DNA from: Candidatus Sumerlaeota bacterium
GTDB taxonomy: Bacteria > Sumerlaeota > Sumerlaeia > MWCT01 > JAUWMI01
Assembly (NCBI GenBank): GCA_030613245.1
Contig: JAUWMI010000001.1
Location: 124,001-188,000 of the forward strand
Reading direction: 5' to 3'
Length of the DNA: 64,000 nt
Made by a program: the position numbers and the translations under genes
In this document: positions 55,061 to 62,954 of the stretch, one piece after another
Layout: each line of letters opens with the position of its first letter
How positions within the stretch are numbered: position 1 is the stretch's first letter
Notes under the pieces: generated by a model
Told to the model about the DNA's origin: nothing
Seen by the model: only the letters and a program-made list of their open reading frames with translations
Databases searched by the model: none

Positions 55061-55936
55061 TCAGTCAAGCTTGTTTTTGACTAGATCCTTCAGCGCATCT
55101 TCGGCATGATAAGAGGATCGGACAAATACGCCAGAGGCAACATGGCGAAAGCCTCTCTGGCGAGCATACCGTGCATATTCAGTGAACTCGTCAGGAGGAG
55201 CAAAGCGATGCACGGGATGATGGGCATTGGATGGGGCGAGATACTGGCCAATTGTCACGAAATCGCAGTCGTGAGCACGGAGATCATCCAGAACCGCAAA
55301 TACCTCGTCGGGTGTCTCGCCCAGGCCAACCATGATGCCGGATTTTGTGAAGATCGTCGGTTCAAGCTCCTTGACCGTTCGCAGTAGGTTTAGCGAGCGT
55401 TGATATTGCGCCTCGGGCCGGATCTGAGGATATAGCCGCGGCACAGTCTCAACGTTGTGATTGAAGACGTCGGGATGCGCCTGCACAATTGTTAGAAGCG
55501 CTTCTACAGATCCCTGAAAATCCGGCGTGAGGACCTCGATGGTGCAGCTCGGATGCAGGCGTCTTAACGCCAGAATGCAGCGAGCAAAATGTGGTGCTCC
55601 ACCCAGCATCAAATCATCGCGCGTCACGGACGTGATGACGACGTGGCACAATCCGAGGTGCCTTGCGGCCTCTGCAAGTGCCTTCGGTTCGTTCGGATTT
55701 ACGGGCAGCGGTAGTCCCTTTCTTACGGCACAGAAGCGGCACGTACGTGTGCAGATGTTGCCCAGGATCATGAACGTGGCCGTGCCTCTGGCAAAACACT
55801 CGCTTTGGTTCGGGCAGCGGGCGTTCTGGCACACCGTCTCAATATGATAATGGGCCAGAATCTGGCGTACCTGAGGAGCCAGACCTGCAGGGGCGAGGCG
55901 TTTTTTTACGTGGGCTGGGAATAGTGAACGCATCAT
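55061..55936 (-). CDS. lipA: Lipoyl synthase
   Basis: About 291 residues from ATG 55936, which overlaps the lipB stop as ATGA; a longer frame to 56038 only reads through lipB. Two iron-sulfur sites are visible: the auxiliary cluster CQNARCPNQSEC and the radical-SAM CTRTCRFC, plus the late RSSYHAE containing the Ser that binds the auxiliary cluster. ITSVTRDDL and FNHNVETVPRLY are family motifs. It inserts two sulfur atoms into octanoyl chains on lipoyl domains; lipB upstream supplies the octanoyl group. Confidence 0.97.
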   Translation of the reverse strand: MMRSLFPAHVKKRLAPAGLAPQVRQILAHYHIETVCQNARCPNQSECFARGTATFMILGNICTRTCRFCAVRKGLPLPVNPNEPKALAEAARHLGLCHVVITSVTRDDLMLGGAPHFARCILALRRLHPSCTIEVLTPDFQGSVEALLTIVQAHPDVFNHNVETVPRLYPQIRPEAQYQRSLNLLRTVKELEPTIFTKSGIMVGLGETPDEVFAVLDDLRAHDCDFVTIGQYLAPSNAHHPVHRFAPPDEFTEYARYARQRGFRHVASGVFVRSSYHAEDALKDLVKNKLD

Positions 55937-56682
55937 GATTGTTGAGCATGCAGCCGTGATGTATGGGTATGTGCGGCCGATTTTTTTTCGTTCGTCGTCA
56001 CAGGCATGTGAGCTGCTGCGTCCCAGAATTCGTTCCAAACATGTTCGAATGTGGTTTTGAGTGCATTATTAAAATCGTTAACGCTGATTTTCTCATTGCA
56101 AAATGATGCTGCATTTACCATCTGGCATCCCTTTAGCCCGCAAGGATGAATGAGGTCAAAATCTCTTAGGTTTGCTTTGATATTAACCGCGATGCCATGA
56201 TACGTGATCCAGTGTTTGATGCCGATGCCAATGGAACCAATTTTCCCTTGTGGGGACCAGACGCCGGTTTTGCCAGGTTCTCTCATTGCCGGGACAGCGA
56301 AACATTGAAGTGTCTTGATTGCAATTTCCTCGTAACAGCGCAGCAGCCAGTGGAGTCGCTGCTCGCGAATTTTCAAGGCAATAATCGGATAGATCACTGA
56401 TTGGCCAGGGCCGTGGTACGTGACCCCTCCGCCGCGATCAATGTGAACCACTGGAATACCACCGGCACAAGCAGATTCATGCTCATACGGCACGGTGAAT
56501 TGTTCTTGCGAGGCGGTTCTGCCAAAGGTGAAGACCGGTGGATGTTCAACCAGGAGAATGGTGTCGGGCACGACGTTTTGTGCCCGCGCGGCAACGAGTG
56601 ACTTCTGCAAATTCCAGGTAACCTGATACTCCTGAAGTCCAAGATCCCGGAAAATAAAGCGTGGATGATTGTCCTTCCGCAT
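55933..56682 (-). CDS. lipB: Octanoyltransferase
   Basis: 249 residues. It moves octanoate from acyl carrier protein to the target Lys of lipoyl domains. Motifs: LLVEHPPVFTFGR, RGGGVTYHGPGQ, QGKIGSIGIGI with catalytic Lys, YHGIAVNI and HPCGLKG with catalytic Cys. The C-terminal tail of about 25 residues is polar and not part of the fold. It is the first gene in the minus-strand order lipB-lipA-lipoyl protein-kinase-hom. Confidence 0.95.
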   Translation of the reverse strand: MRKDNHPRFIFRDLGLQEYQVTWNLQKSLVAARAQNVVPDTILLVEHPPVFTFGRTASQEQFTVPYEHESACAGGIPVVHIDRGGGVTYHGPGQSVIYPIIALKIREQRLHWLLRCYEEIAIKTLQCFAVPAMREPGKTGVWSPQGKIGSIGIGIKHWITYHGIAVNIKANLRDFDLIHPCGLKGCQMVNAASFCNEKISVNDFNNALKTTFEHVWNEFWDAAAHMPVTTNEKKSAAHTHTSRLHAQQS

Positions 56683-56895
56683 CTTCCTCAGTTCCGCTCC
56701 GTGCTTGCGCTGTCTCTATGCAAAAAAGACCTTCGGTACAGGGCTTTTCGTTGTCAAGAAATTTATTGATATTTTGATCTTGGTGTGTGACGTGAATACA
56801 ACGAGTTGTACAAGACACGTAGCACCAGTTGTACGTCAGATTTGTTCATGTTTGGCTGGGAAACCAGCTCAGCATAGACAGAGGGAGGTTAGAGG

Positions 56896-57324
56896 ATGGC
56901 ACGCTGGATTAACGCGGGAATATTTTATGCGCTGCTGGGATGCCTGGCTTGCTCTCAGTCCGGCACGCCTGAAGGGCAAGAGCCAGAGGTCTCAGTGGTG
57001 CCTCCGTCAGTTTCCGAGACCGAGACGTTGAGATTCGAGAAACTATCGGATGTTATGGGTGAGATCGGTTCGACAATGAAGAATCTTAACAGTTCGGATG
57101 AGGCGGTACAGACTGAATCAGCCGAGTGGCTGGTCAATCTGGCTGAGGTGGTAAAAAGCGAGCAGTTTCGCAAAGACGATCATTTTGCAGAGCATGCTAG
57201 CTCATTGGGTGCACGTGCCACGGATTTTCTTGCTGTGCTGAAGAGCGGGGAGGATTCTGAGATACAACCGGCAATAGCCGAGATCGAAAAGGTATGCAAG
57301 GTGTGTCACGAGCACTATCGCTGA
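56896..57324 (+). CDS. Cytochrome c'-like haem lipoprotein
   Basis: 142 residues; ATG 56896 has GGGAGG upstream. The start (MARWINAGIFYALLGCLAC) is a lipoprotein signal with the lipidated Cys at 16 or 19, followed by an acidic, Ser-rich spacer. The body is helical and ends with CKVCHEHYR, the CxxCH haem site placed at the extreme C-terminus as in class II cytochromes c'. The pattern MGEIGSTMKNL near residue 55 corresponds to helix A of the bundle. It is probably tethered to a membrane in the periplasm. Electron transfer or gas binding are the family roles; no redox partner genes are close. Confidence 0.8.
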   Translation: MARWINAGIFYALLGCLACSQSGTPEGQEPEVSVVPPSVSETETLRFEKLSDVMGEIGSTMKNLNSSDEAVQTESAEWLVNLAEVVKSEQFRKDDHFAEHASSLGARATDFLAVLKSGEDSEIQPAIAEIEKVCKVCHEHYR

Positions 57325-57476
57325 GAAGATTCATGTGGTCGTGAGATTTCTCTTCCGAAGCAAGCACAAACATTCCGTATGCTATTCGTATTCCAGGTGG
57401 CTATAGGAAGTTACGGATGCTGTGATTTTGCCGACGGTTTTCGGATGAAGGCCGTCCAGGAGCAGGGTTCCAGTCG

Positions 57477-59759
57477 ATGAAAATCAGTGAAGCGTTGGTT
57501 TGTACAGTTTATCTCTTTTTTCTTCTCTGCGTCCCGGCGAAGGCCGCATCACAATTATCTCCGATTGTGCGAGCTATTGAGATTCAAGGATTGGAGACGG
57601 TAGAGCAGGGAAAAGTAATGGGTGTTCTGACGATCCGCGTGGGAGACGTGTACGATCCGGTCAAGCGCAGCGAAGACGTGAAAGCCATCAACAGGCTTGG
57701 GTACTTTCAATCTGCCTCACTTTCAGCGTATACTGAACCGTACGAGGATGGGTTAAAGGTAATCTTTACGGTCAAGGAAAACCCGATTGTTGGCAAGATC
57801 AGTATTGTTGGAGCTAAGAAAATTTCGACGGCACGGGTGCACGCCTTGATACCGCTGAGAGAGGGGAAGCTCTGGCAGACCCAGGCAGTGCGTGAGATTC
57901 AGCAATCTGTGGAGGAGATGTATCGCAGTGCCGGTTTCTATCAGATTCGGGTTTGGGTGGAAACGGCAGAGCGCAGCGACGGGAAGCTGGACGTTCGAGT
58001 GATTATTGATGAGGGGACAAAAATTCTCATCAAGGACGTTATTTTCCGCGGCAATAAGAAGATATCCGGGTGGCGATTGCGATGGCGCATGATGAATCGC
58101 GGCTCGTGGGCATTTTTCAAGAAATACTTCGACTATGAAACGTTCCAGGATGACCTGGAGAGCATCCGGATGCTTTACAGGTCAAAGGGCTTTCTGGATG
58201 TACAGGTGATTGGAGCCGAGCCGATTTACAATGAGAAAAAGAGCTGGATCTGCCCGATAGTTAAGATTAACGAAGGGACGCGGTACCGGGTTGGTCAATT
58301 TGGCGTCAAGAACGCAACGATCTTCACGCCCGCCGAACTCGCACATGTGTTTCGCAGACTTCAGGGGCGTTTTTTTAACCTTGTGAAGTTCGGCAAAGCC
58401 CTTGAGAAGGTGTACTATCTATACGCTGACGAAGGCTATATTGATCTCGAAGTGACATATGATATTGAAAAGAACGTAGCGCAGGGAACTGTGGATATCG
58501 TACTGAGCCTGACTGAGCACGACCGAGTTTACGTTGGCAAGGTGAAGCTTGAGCGCCAGGTATTTGAGTTTGGCGAGGAGTTGGGCTTTATTGACCGCTT
58601 GTACGGCAAAATCGCGCCGCCTATATCGGACGAAGCAATACGGCGAGAGATTCTTTTAAAGCCCGCAGCAGTTTATCGGCGGTTTGAGGAAGTTCGTACG
58701 CGGGAGCGGCTGAGGAATTTGCGGATTTTCGATGATGTCACGATCCAGCGGGAGCCGACTGACTCACCGACTGTCCGCGACGTGGTTGTCAGCATTAAGG
58801 AGGGGCCTACAGGAAGTTTGCTCTTTGACGTAGGCTATGGCGATATGACAGGGGCGTTTATCAGGGGTAGCTACGCTGAGCGCAATCTGTTTGGTGATGC
58901 GCGGGATTTTCGGTTATCTATACTGCTGGGCACGCGTGCCTCATCGTTTTACACAGGGTATCTGGATCGCTATTTCCGCAATACCATCACCTCGTTTCGG
59001 ATTGATGCTTATAGAGACACCCATGATCGTCGTGCGTATGACGAGGATATCTACGGTTCATCGGTAGAATTGGGTCGGCCGCTGGATGAGTATTTGCGGG
59101 CGTATTTACGCCTGCGCGCTGGCTATGCCCGGTTTAGTCACATTGATGATGACGTGGTGGAAGAGCTTGACAGGTACCCCTTGGGCACAGTGCGGTTTCG
59201 ACTGGTTGACGACCATCGCGATGATATCTTCTGGCCGAGCAAGGGCTATCGTCGTACGGCCGGTATCGAGGTGGGCTACGCGGATGGGCTTGTGGCTAAG
59301 ATTATGGGCTCTTATGCGTGGTACTGGAAAGTGTATGGGGATGTGGTGTACGCTTTGAATCTTGAAGCAGCGATGCTGCCGTACGATGCGGAGAAGGTAG
59401 GGATCACGGAGCGGTTTTTCCTCGGGGGCACAAAGGATCTGCGCGGTTTTCGGTTTCGCGGGGCTGGCCCAAAGGATCCGGGCGAGGACGACATGGCAAT
59501 TGGCGGTTCAACGAAGCTGCTGGTGCAGAACGAGCTGCGTTATCCAATCTATAAGGCCCTCAAGGGCGTAGTGTTTGTTGATGCTGGGACATTGGCGCGC
59601 GACGCTTTTGACCTCGATTCCTTGCGTCTGAGTGCCGGACTCGGCATTCGCTTGGAATTTCCTGTCTTGCGTCTCAGCCTGGATTTTGCTAAAGCCATCC
59701 TCAAGGACGATGATGATGACACGCGGCTGGTTCATTTCAAGATTGGATCAACATTTTAA
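57477..59759 (+). CDS. bamA: Outer membrane protein assembly factor BamA
   Basis: 760 residues with a signal peptide cut after PAKA. Five POTRA domains span about 28-430 (typical openings: VRAIEIQGLETVEQGKV, VGKISIVGAKKIST, IKDVIFRGNKKISGWRL), followed by a 16-strand barrel (about 440-760). The barrel has the LRGFRFRGAGP motif of loop 6 and ends in IGSTF with the C-terminal Phe needed for assembly. It folds other barrel proteins. The order bamA-ompH-lpxC/fabZ-lpxI is close to the usual cluster. Confidence 0.96.
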   Translation: MKISEALVCTVYLFFLLCVPAKAASQLSPIVRAIEIQGLETVEQGKVMGVLTIRVGDVYDPVKRSEDVKAINRLGYFQSASLSAYTEPYEDGLKVIFTVKENPIVGKISIVGAKKISTARVHALIPLREGKLWQTQAVREIQQSVEEMYRSAGFYQIRVWVETAERSDGKLDVRVIIDEGTKILIKDVIFRGNKKISGWRLRWRMMNRGSWAFFKKYFDYETFQDDLESIRMLYRSKGFLDVQVIGAEPIYNEKKSWICPIVKINEGTRYRVGQFGVKNATIFTPAELAHVFRRLQGRFFNLVKFGKALEKVYYLYADEGYIDLEVTYDIEKNVAQGTVDIVLSLTEHDRVYVGKVKLERQVFEFGEELGFIDRLYGKIAPPISDEAIRREILLKPAAVYRRFEEVRTRERLRNLRIFDDVTIQREPTDSPTVRDVVVSIKEGPTGSLLFDVGYGDMTGAFIRGSYAERNLFGDARDFRLSILLGTRASSFYTGYLDRYFRNTITSFRIDAYRDTHDRRAYDEDIYGSSVELGRPLDEYLRAYLRLRAGYARFSHIDDDVVEELDRYPLGTVRFRLVDDHRDDIFWPSKGYRRTAGIEVGYADGLVAKIMGSYAWYWKVYGDVVYALNLEAAMLPYDAEKVGITERFFLGGTKDLRGFRFRGAGPKDPGEDDMAIGGSTKLLVQNELRYPIYKALKGVVFVDAGTLARDAFDLDSLRLSAGLGIRLEFPVLRLSLDFAKAILKDDDDDTRLVHFKIGSTF

Positions 59760-59849
59760 CATGCTCGGCTTGTGGGGGTTCAAAGTTTTGATCCCCCAGG
59801 ATTACTTGCGTTTTTTTATCACACCAGGAGATCTCGGATTGGGAGAGCA

Positions 59850-60419
59850 ATGATACGAGCAAAATTCTCGGTTGTGTGCTTTATTGTGTGGACCTGTGCC
59901 GCAATTGTTGTGGCGGGAGAAAGTCAGTTCAAAGTCGGCTATGTTGATCTCGATCGTGTGGCTGAGCTGTCGCGGACAATTCGCAAGACCGCAGACCGCC
60001 TGGAGCAGGAGTTGCGTAGCCAGCAGGAGGTCATTGAACAGAAGCGAGAGGAGCATAAACGCCTCGAGGCGGCACTTGAGCTGCAGAAGACGATTTTGAC
60101 GGCCGAGCAAGTCGAACAGCGCAAAAAAGCACTTCAGGTGCTTGCATCGCAGATTGACGATCTGGAATACCAGCTTGGCAAGGCGCTGCGAAAGTCGGAA
60201 AAAGAGTTCATCGAGCCAACATTCAACAGAATTATGAAGGCCATAGAGAATATTGGTAAGGCGGAAGGCTATGATCTGGTAGTTCGAAGCGATGTCGTGC
60301 TCTACGGAAATCCAGCCCACGACCTGACACCCAAGGTAATCCTGCGGCTGGATACGACAGCGGCTGATATGCCTACGTCTCCATCTGTCGAACGAGAAAT
60401 GAAAGAGAATAAAAAATAG
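59850..60419 (+). CDS. OmpH/Skp-family periplasmic chaperone
   Basis: About 189 residues from ATG 59850; the longer in-frame start at 59772 would place non-signal sequence before the signal peptide. Signal MIRAKFSVVCFIVWTCAAIV cut after VVAG. The mature start FKVGYVDLDRV is diagnostic, followed by a long coiled coil (about 45-130) and a returning strand with YDLVVRSDVVLYGNP. It holds unfolded outer membrane proteins on their way to BamA, encoded 90 bp upstream. Confidence 0.92.
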   Translation: MIRAKFSVVCFIVWTCAAIVVAGESQFKVGYVDLDRVAELSRTIRKTADRLEQELRSQQEVIEQKREEHKRLEAALELQKTILTAEQVEQRKKALQVLASQIDDLEYQLGKALRKSEKEFIEPTFNRIMKAIENIGKAEGYDLVVRSDVVLYGNPAHDLTPKVILRLDTTAADMPTSPSVEREMKENKK

Positions 60420-60522
60420 CAAGTCGCTGCACTGCTGGTTAGCCTGGCAGGGTGAAGATTTTTTCGTATATGAGCCGTAGAATCTACCGGTCGGGAACGA
60501 TTCAGGGAGTTTTCGCACAACG

Positions 60523-61824
60523 ATGACAGACGGAGTACATCAACGGACCATTGCACGGCCCGTGAGTTTTCGGGGCAAGGGTCTTCATACAGGCGCAGAG
60601 AGCATTGTAACTTTCTGTCCTGCTCCTGAGAACACCGGGGTGCGGTTCAAACGTACGGATCTGCCAGACTGCCCCGAGATTCCCGCCACAATTGCGCACG
60701 TCATCCCGACCGATATTTATCGGCGCACCACAATTGGCAATGCGCAAGGTGTGCGTGTTTATACGGTGGAGCATCTGCTGGCGACATTTCTTGGATTGGG
60801 TATTGATAACATTGTGGTCGAAGTGAATAGGAGCGAGCCGCCTTTTGCTGATGGCAGTGCCCTGCCGTTTGTCGAAACGCTGCTCGAGGCCGGCATTGTT
60901 GAGCAAACTGCTGCCCGAAGGTACTATGTCATTGACAAGCCAATCGTTTTTGCAGAGAATGGCATTGAAATTACGGCGCTGCCTTCCGAGCAGCTGATCA
61001 TTTCGTTCTTTGCTGATTTTGCGAATCCGCTTATCGGTAGTCAGGCGGTTAATTTTGTCATCGAGCGCGACACATTTCATCACGAGATCGCCCCTGCACG
61101 TACCTTCTGTTTTCTGCATGAGGTCGAAGAGCTCCAACAGCAAGGCCTGATTCGCGGGGGTAGTTTGAAGTCCGCTGTCGTTATTGGAGAAACGACCATT
61201 CTTAATGAGCGGCTGCGCTTCGATGATGAGATTGTGCGCCATAAAGTGCTGGATATTCTCGGCGACCTGTACCTGTTAGGATGTCCAATTAAGGGCCATA
61301 TTCTAGCATCAAAAAGCGGCCATGCCGCTAATATCAATTTTGTGAAATTCTTACGAAAGGATGCCACCAGGATTATGAACACCACGAATCGTCCGCCGGT
61401 GTTTGACATCAACAAGATTCTCGAGTGCCTCCCGCATAGGTTTCCATTTCTGATGGTTGACCGGATTATTGAGCTGGAGGAAGGCAAGCGCATTGTGGGC
61501 ATTAAGAATGTGACTATTAATGAACCTTTTTTCCAAGGCCATTTTCCTCAACGTCCCATTATGCCCGGCGTGCTCATAATCGAGGCAATGGCGCAGGTCG
61601 GCGCTGTCGTTGTGTTAGGCACACCAGAGAATCGCGGGAAGATTGCATACCTGATGGGTGTGGACAAAGCGAAGTTTCGGAAACCGGTAGAACCCGGCGA
61701 CCAGCTGCGCATTGAGATTGAAATCGTGAGTGCGCGGAAATCGGCGGGGAAGGTGGCTGCAAAGGCGTTTGTAGGCGAGACGCTCGTGGCGCAGGCAGGG
61801 ATAACGTTTGCCATTGGGAAGTAG
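60523..61824 (+). CDS. lpxC-fabZ: Bifunctional LpxC deacetylase/FabZ dehydratase
   Basis: 433 residues in one frame. Residues 1-280 are LpxC (zinc-dependent UDP-3-O-acyl-GlcNAc deacetylase, committed step of lipid A): SFRGKGLHTG, VEHLLATFLGLGIDN, HKVLDILGDLYLLG and a final His in SGHAANINF. Residues about 288-433 are FabZ: LPHRFPFLMVDRI, then GHFPQRPIMPGVLIIEAMAQ with catalytic His and Glu. Such fusions are known from Bacteroidota and some PVC-like bacteria. The fusion ties lipid A and fatty-acid synthesis to one transcript. lpxD and lpxA, usually beside these genes, are missing here. ATG 60523 has no strong ribosome site. Confidence 0.95.
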   Translation: MTDGVHQRTIARPVSFRGKGLHTGAESIVTFCPAPENTGVRFKRTDLPDCPEIPATIAHVIPTDIYRRTTIGNAQGVRVYTVEHLLATFLGLGIDNIVVEVNRSEPPFADGSALPFVETLLEAGIVEQTAARRYYVIDKPIVFAENGIEITALPSEQLIISFFADFANPLIGSQAVNFVIERDTFHHEIAPARTFCFLHEVEELQQQGLIRGGSLKSAVVIGETTILNERLRFDDEIVRHKVLDILGDLYLLGCPIKGHILASKSGHAANINFVKFLRKDATRIMNTTNRPPVFDINKILECLPHRFPFLMVDRIIELEEGKRIVGIKNVTINEPFFQGHFPQRPIMPGVLIIEAMAQVGAVVVLGTPENRGKIAYLMGVDKAKFRKPVEPGDQLRIEIEIVSARKSAGKVAAKAFVGETLVAQAGITFAIGK

Positions 61825-61848
61825 GTGGGCATGTTGACAATAGGTTTG

Positions 61849-61893
61849 CAAGGGCGATTGCCCTGTAGGGCTGCGCTGCTGCATGCCCTTAAC
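61849..61893. repeat. Short palindrome-rich element between lpxC-fabZ and lpxI
   Basis: AGGGC-GATT-GCCCT (61851-61864) followed by GTAGGGC...GCCCTTA (61865-61891). The GTAGGG outer arm recalls the other dispersed palindromes, but the core is different and the match is weak. Confidence 0.4.
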
Positions 61894-61925
61894 GCTGAGC
61901 GATAATTACTGTGGAGCAAGAAAGA

Positions 61926-62768
61926 ATGATGGAGATTCATACACTGGGTCTTATTGCCGGGGAAGGCCAATTCCCATTCTTAGTAGCTAAGGCCGCACGA
62001 AGCCAGAAAATCCCTATTGTGGCTTTTGCAATCAAAGGGGTAACGCCGCCAGCCCTTGAGCAGTATGCGGAGAAGACGTTCTGGCTGGAACTCGGACAAT
62101 TTGATACCATGGTTGGGCTGTTTCATGAGCATCAGCTAAGCCATGTAGTTATGGCTGGTAGAGTGCCGCACGCGGCCCTGTTCCAGAATATCCAGTTCGA
62201 TGAGCGCAGCAAACGCATTCTCATGGCACTGCAGGATAAGAAGGCGAATTCGATTCTTGGTGTTATTGCGGCCGAGCTGGAACGCGAAAAGATACAGGTT
62301 CTCGATTCCTCGCTGTTCCTTAAACCATGCATGCCTGCAGCTGGGTTATTGACCCCCGAGCGCCAGCTAACGCCAGATGAGGAGAAGGACGTCCAGTTTG
62401 GCTTTCCCATTGCTCGCGACGTTGCCCGTCTGGACATAGGCCAGACAATCATTGTTAAGGATCAGATCGTGGTGGCTGTGGAGGGAATCGAAGGGACGGA
62501 CAAGGCCATAGAACGGGGTGGGGAATTAGGTGGACTGGGAACAGTGGTGATTAAGGTGAGCAAGCCGCAACAGGATTTTCGATTTGATATTCCGACTGTA
62601 GGCCTGCGTACCATTAAATACATGGAGAAAGCCGGAGCCTCTGCGCTAGCGGTCAGCGCAGGGGAGACGCTCTTTTTTGACCGTGATGAGTCGCTGGCGC
62701 TTGCCAAGCGCGCCAATATTGCCATTGTGGCCATCGAAGCCCCTTCTGCGCAGCCTCCCTCGCAATAG
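61926..62768 (+). CDS. lpxI: UDP-2,3-diacylglucosamine pyrophosphatase LpxI
   Basis: 280 residues from ATG 61926, which has GGAG at 10 nt; a GTG at 61911 would add five. DUF1009/LpxI pattern: LGLIAGEGQFPFLVAKAA, VVMAGRVPHAALFQN, QTIIVKDQIVVAVEGIEGTD, and FDIPTVGLRTI near the end. It cuts UDP-2,3-diacylglucosamine to lipid X and UMP, replacing LpxH. Normally lpxA precedes it; here it directly follows the lpxC-fabZ fusion. Confidence 0.94.
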   Translation: MMEIHTLGLIAGEGQFPFLVAKAARSQKIPIVAFAIKGVTPPALEQYAEKTFWLELGQFDTMVGLFHEHQLSHVVMAGRVPHAALFQNIQFDERSKRILMALQDKKANSILGVIAAELEREKIQVLDSSLFLKPCMPAAGLLTPERQLTPDEEKDVQFGFPIARDVARLDIGQTIIVKDQIVVAVEGIEGTDKAIERGGELGGLGTVVIKVSKPQQDFRFDIPTVGLRTIKYMEKAGASALAVSAGETLFFDRDESLALAKRANIAIVAIEAPSAQPPSQ

Positions 62769-62954
62769 AGACTTCTTTCTCAATTCTTTATCCACCCACT
62801 GTCGTCAATTTAGCTGCCCTTCCTCCAAAATCAAGGGATTAATCGCCGATCAGTTGAACAATCACCGTGCGGTCGCGGGGGCAGTTGTCAAAGTCAACCA
62901 GAATCCACCAAGACAAATCTTTGTGAATGATCATCAGCAACCCTACACAGTTGA

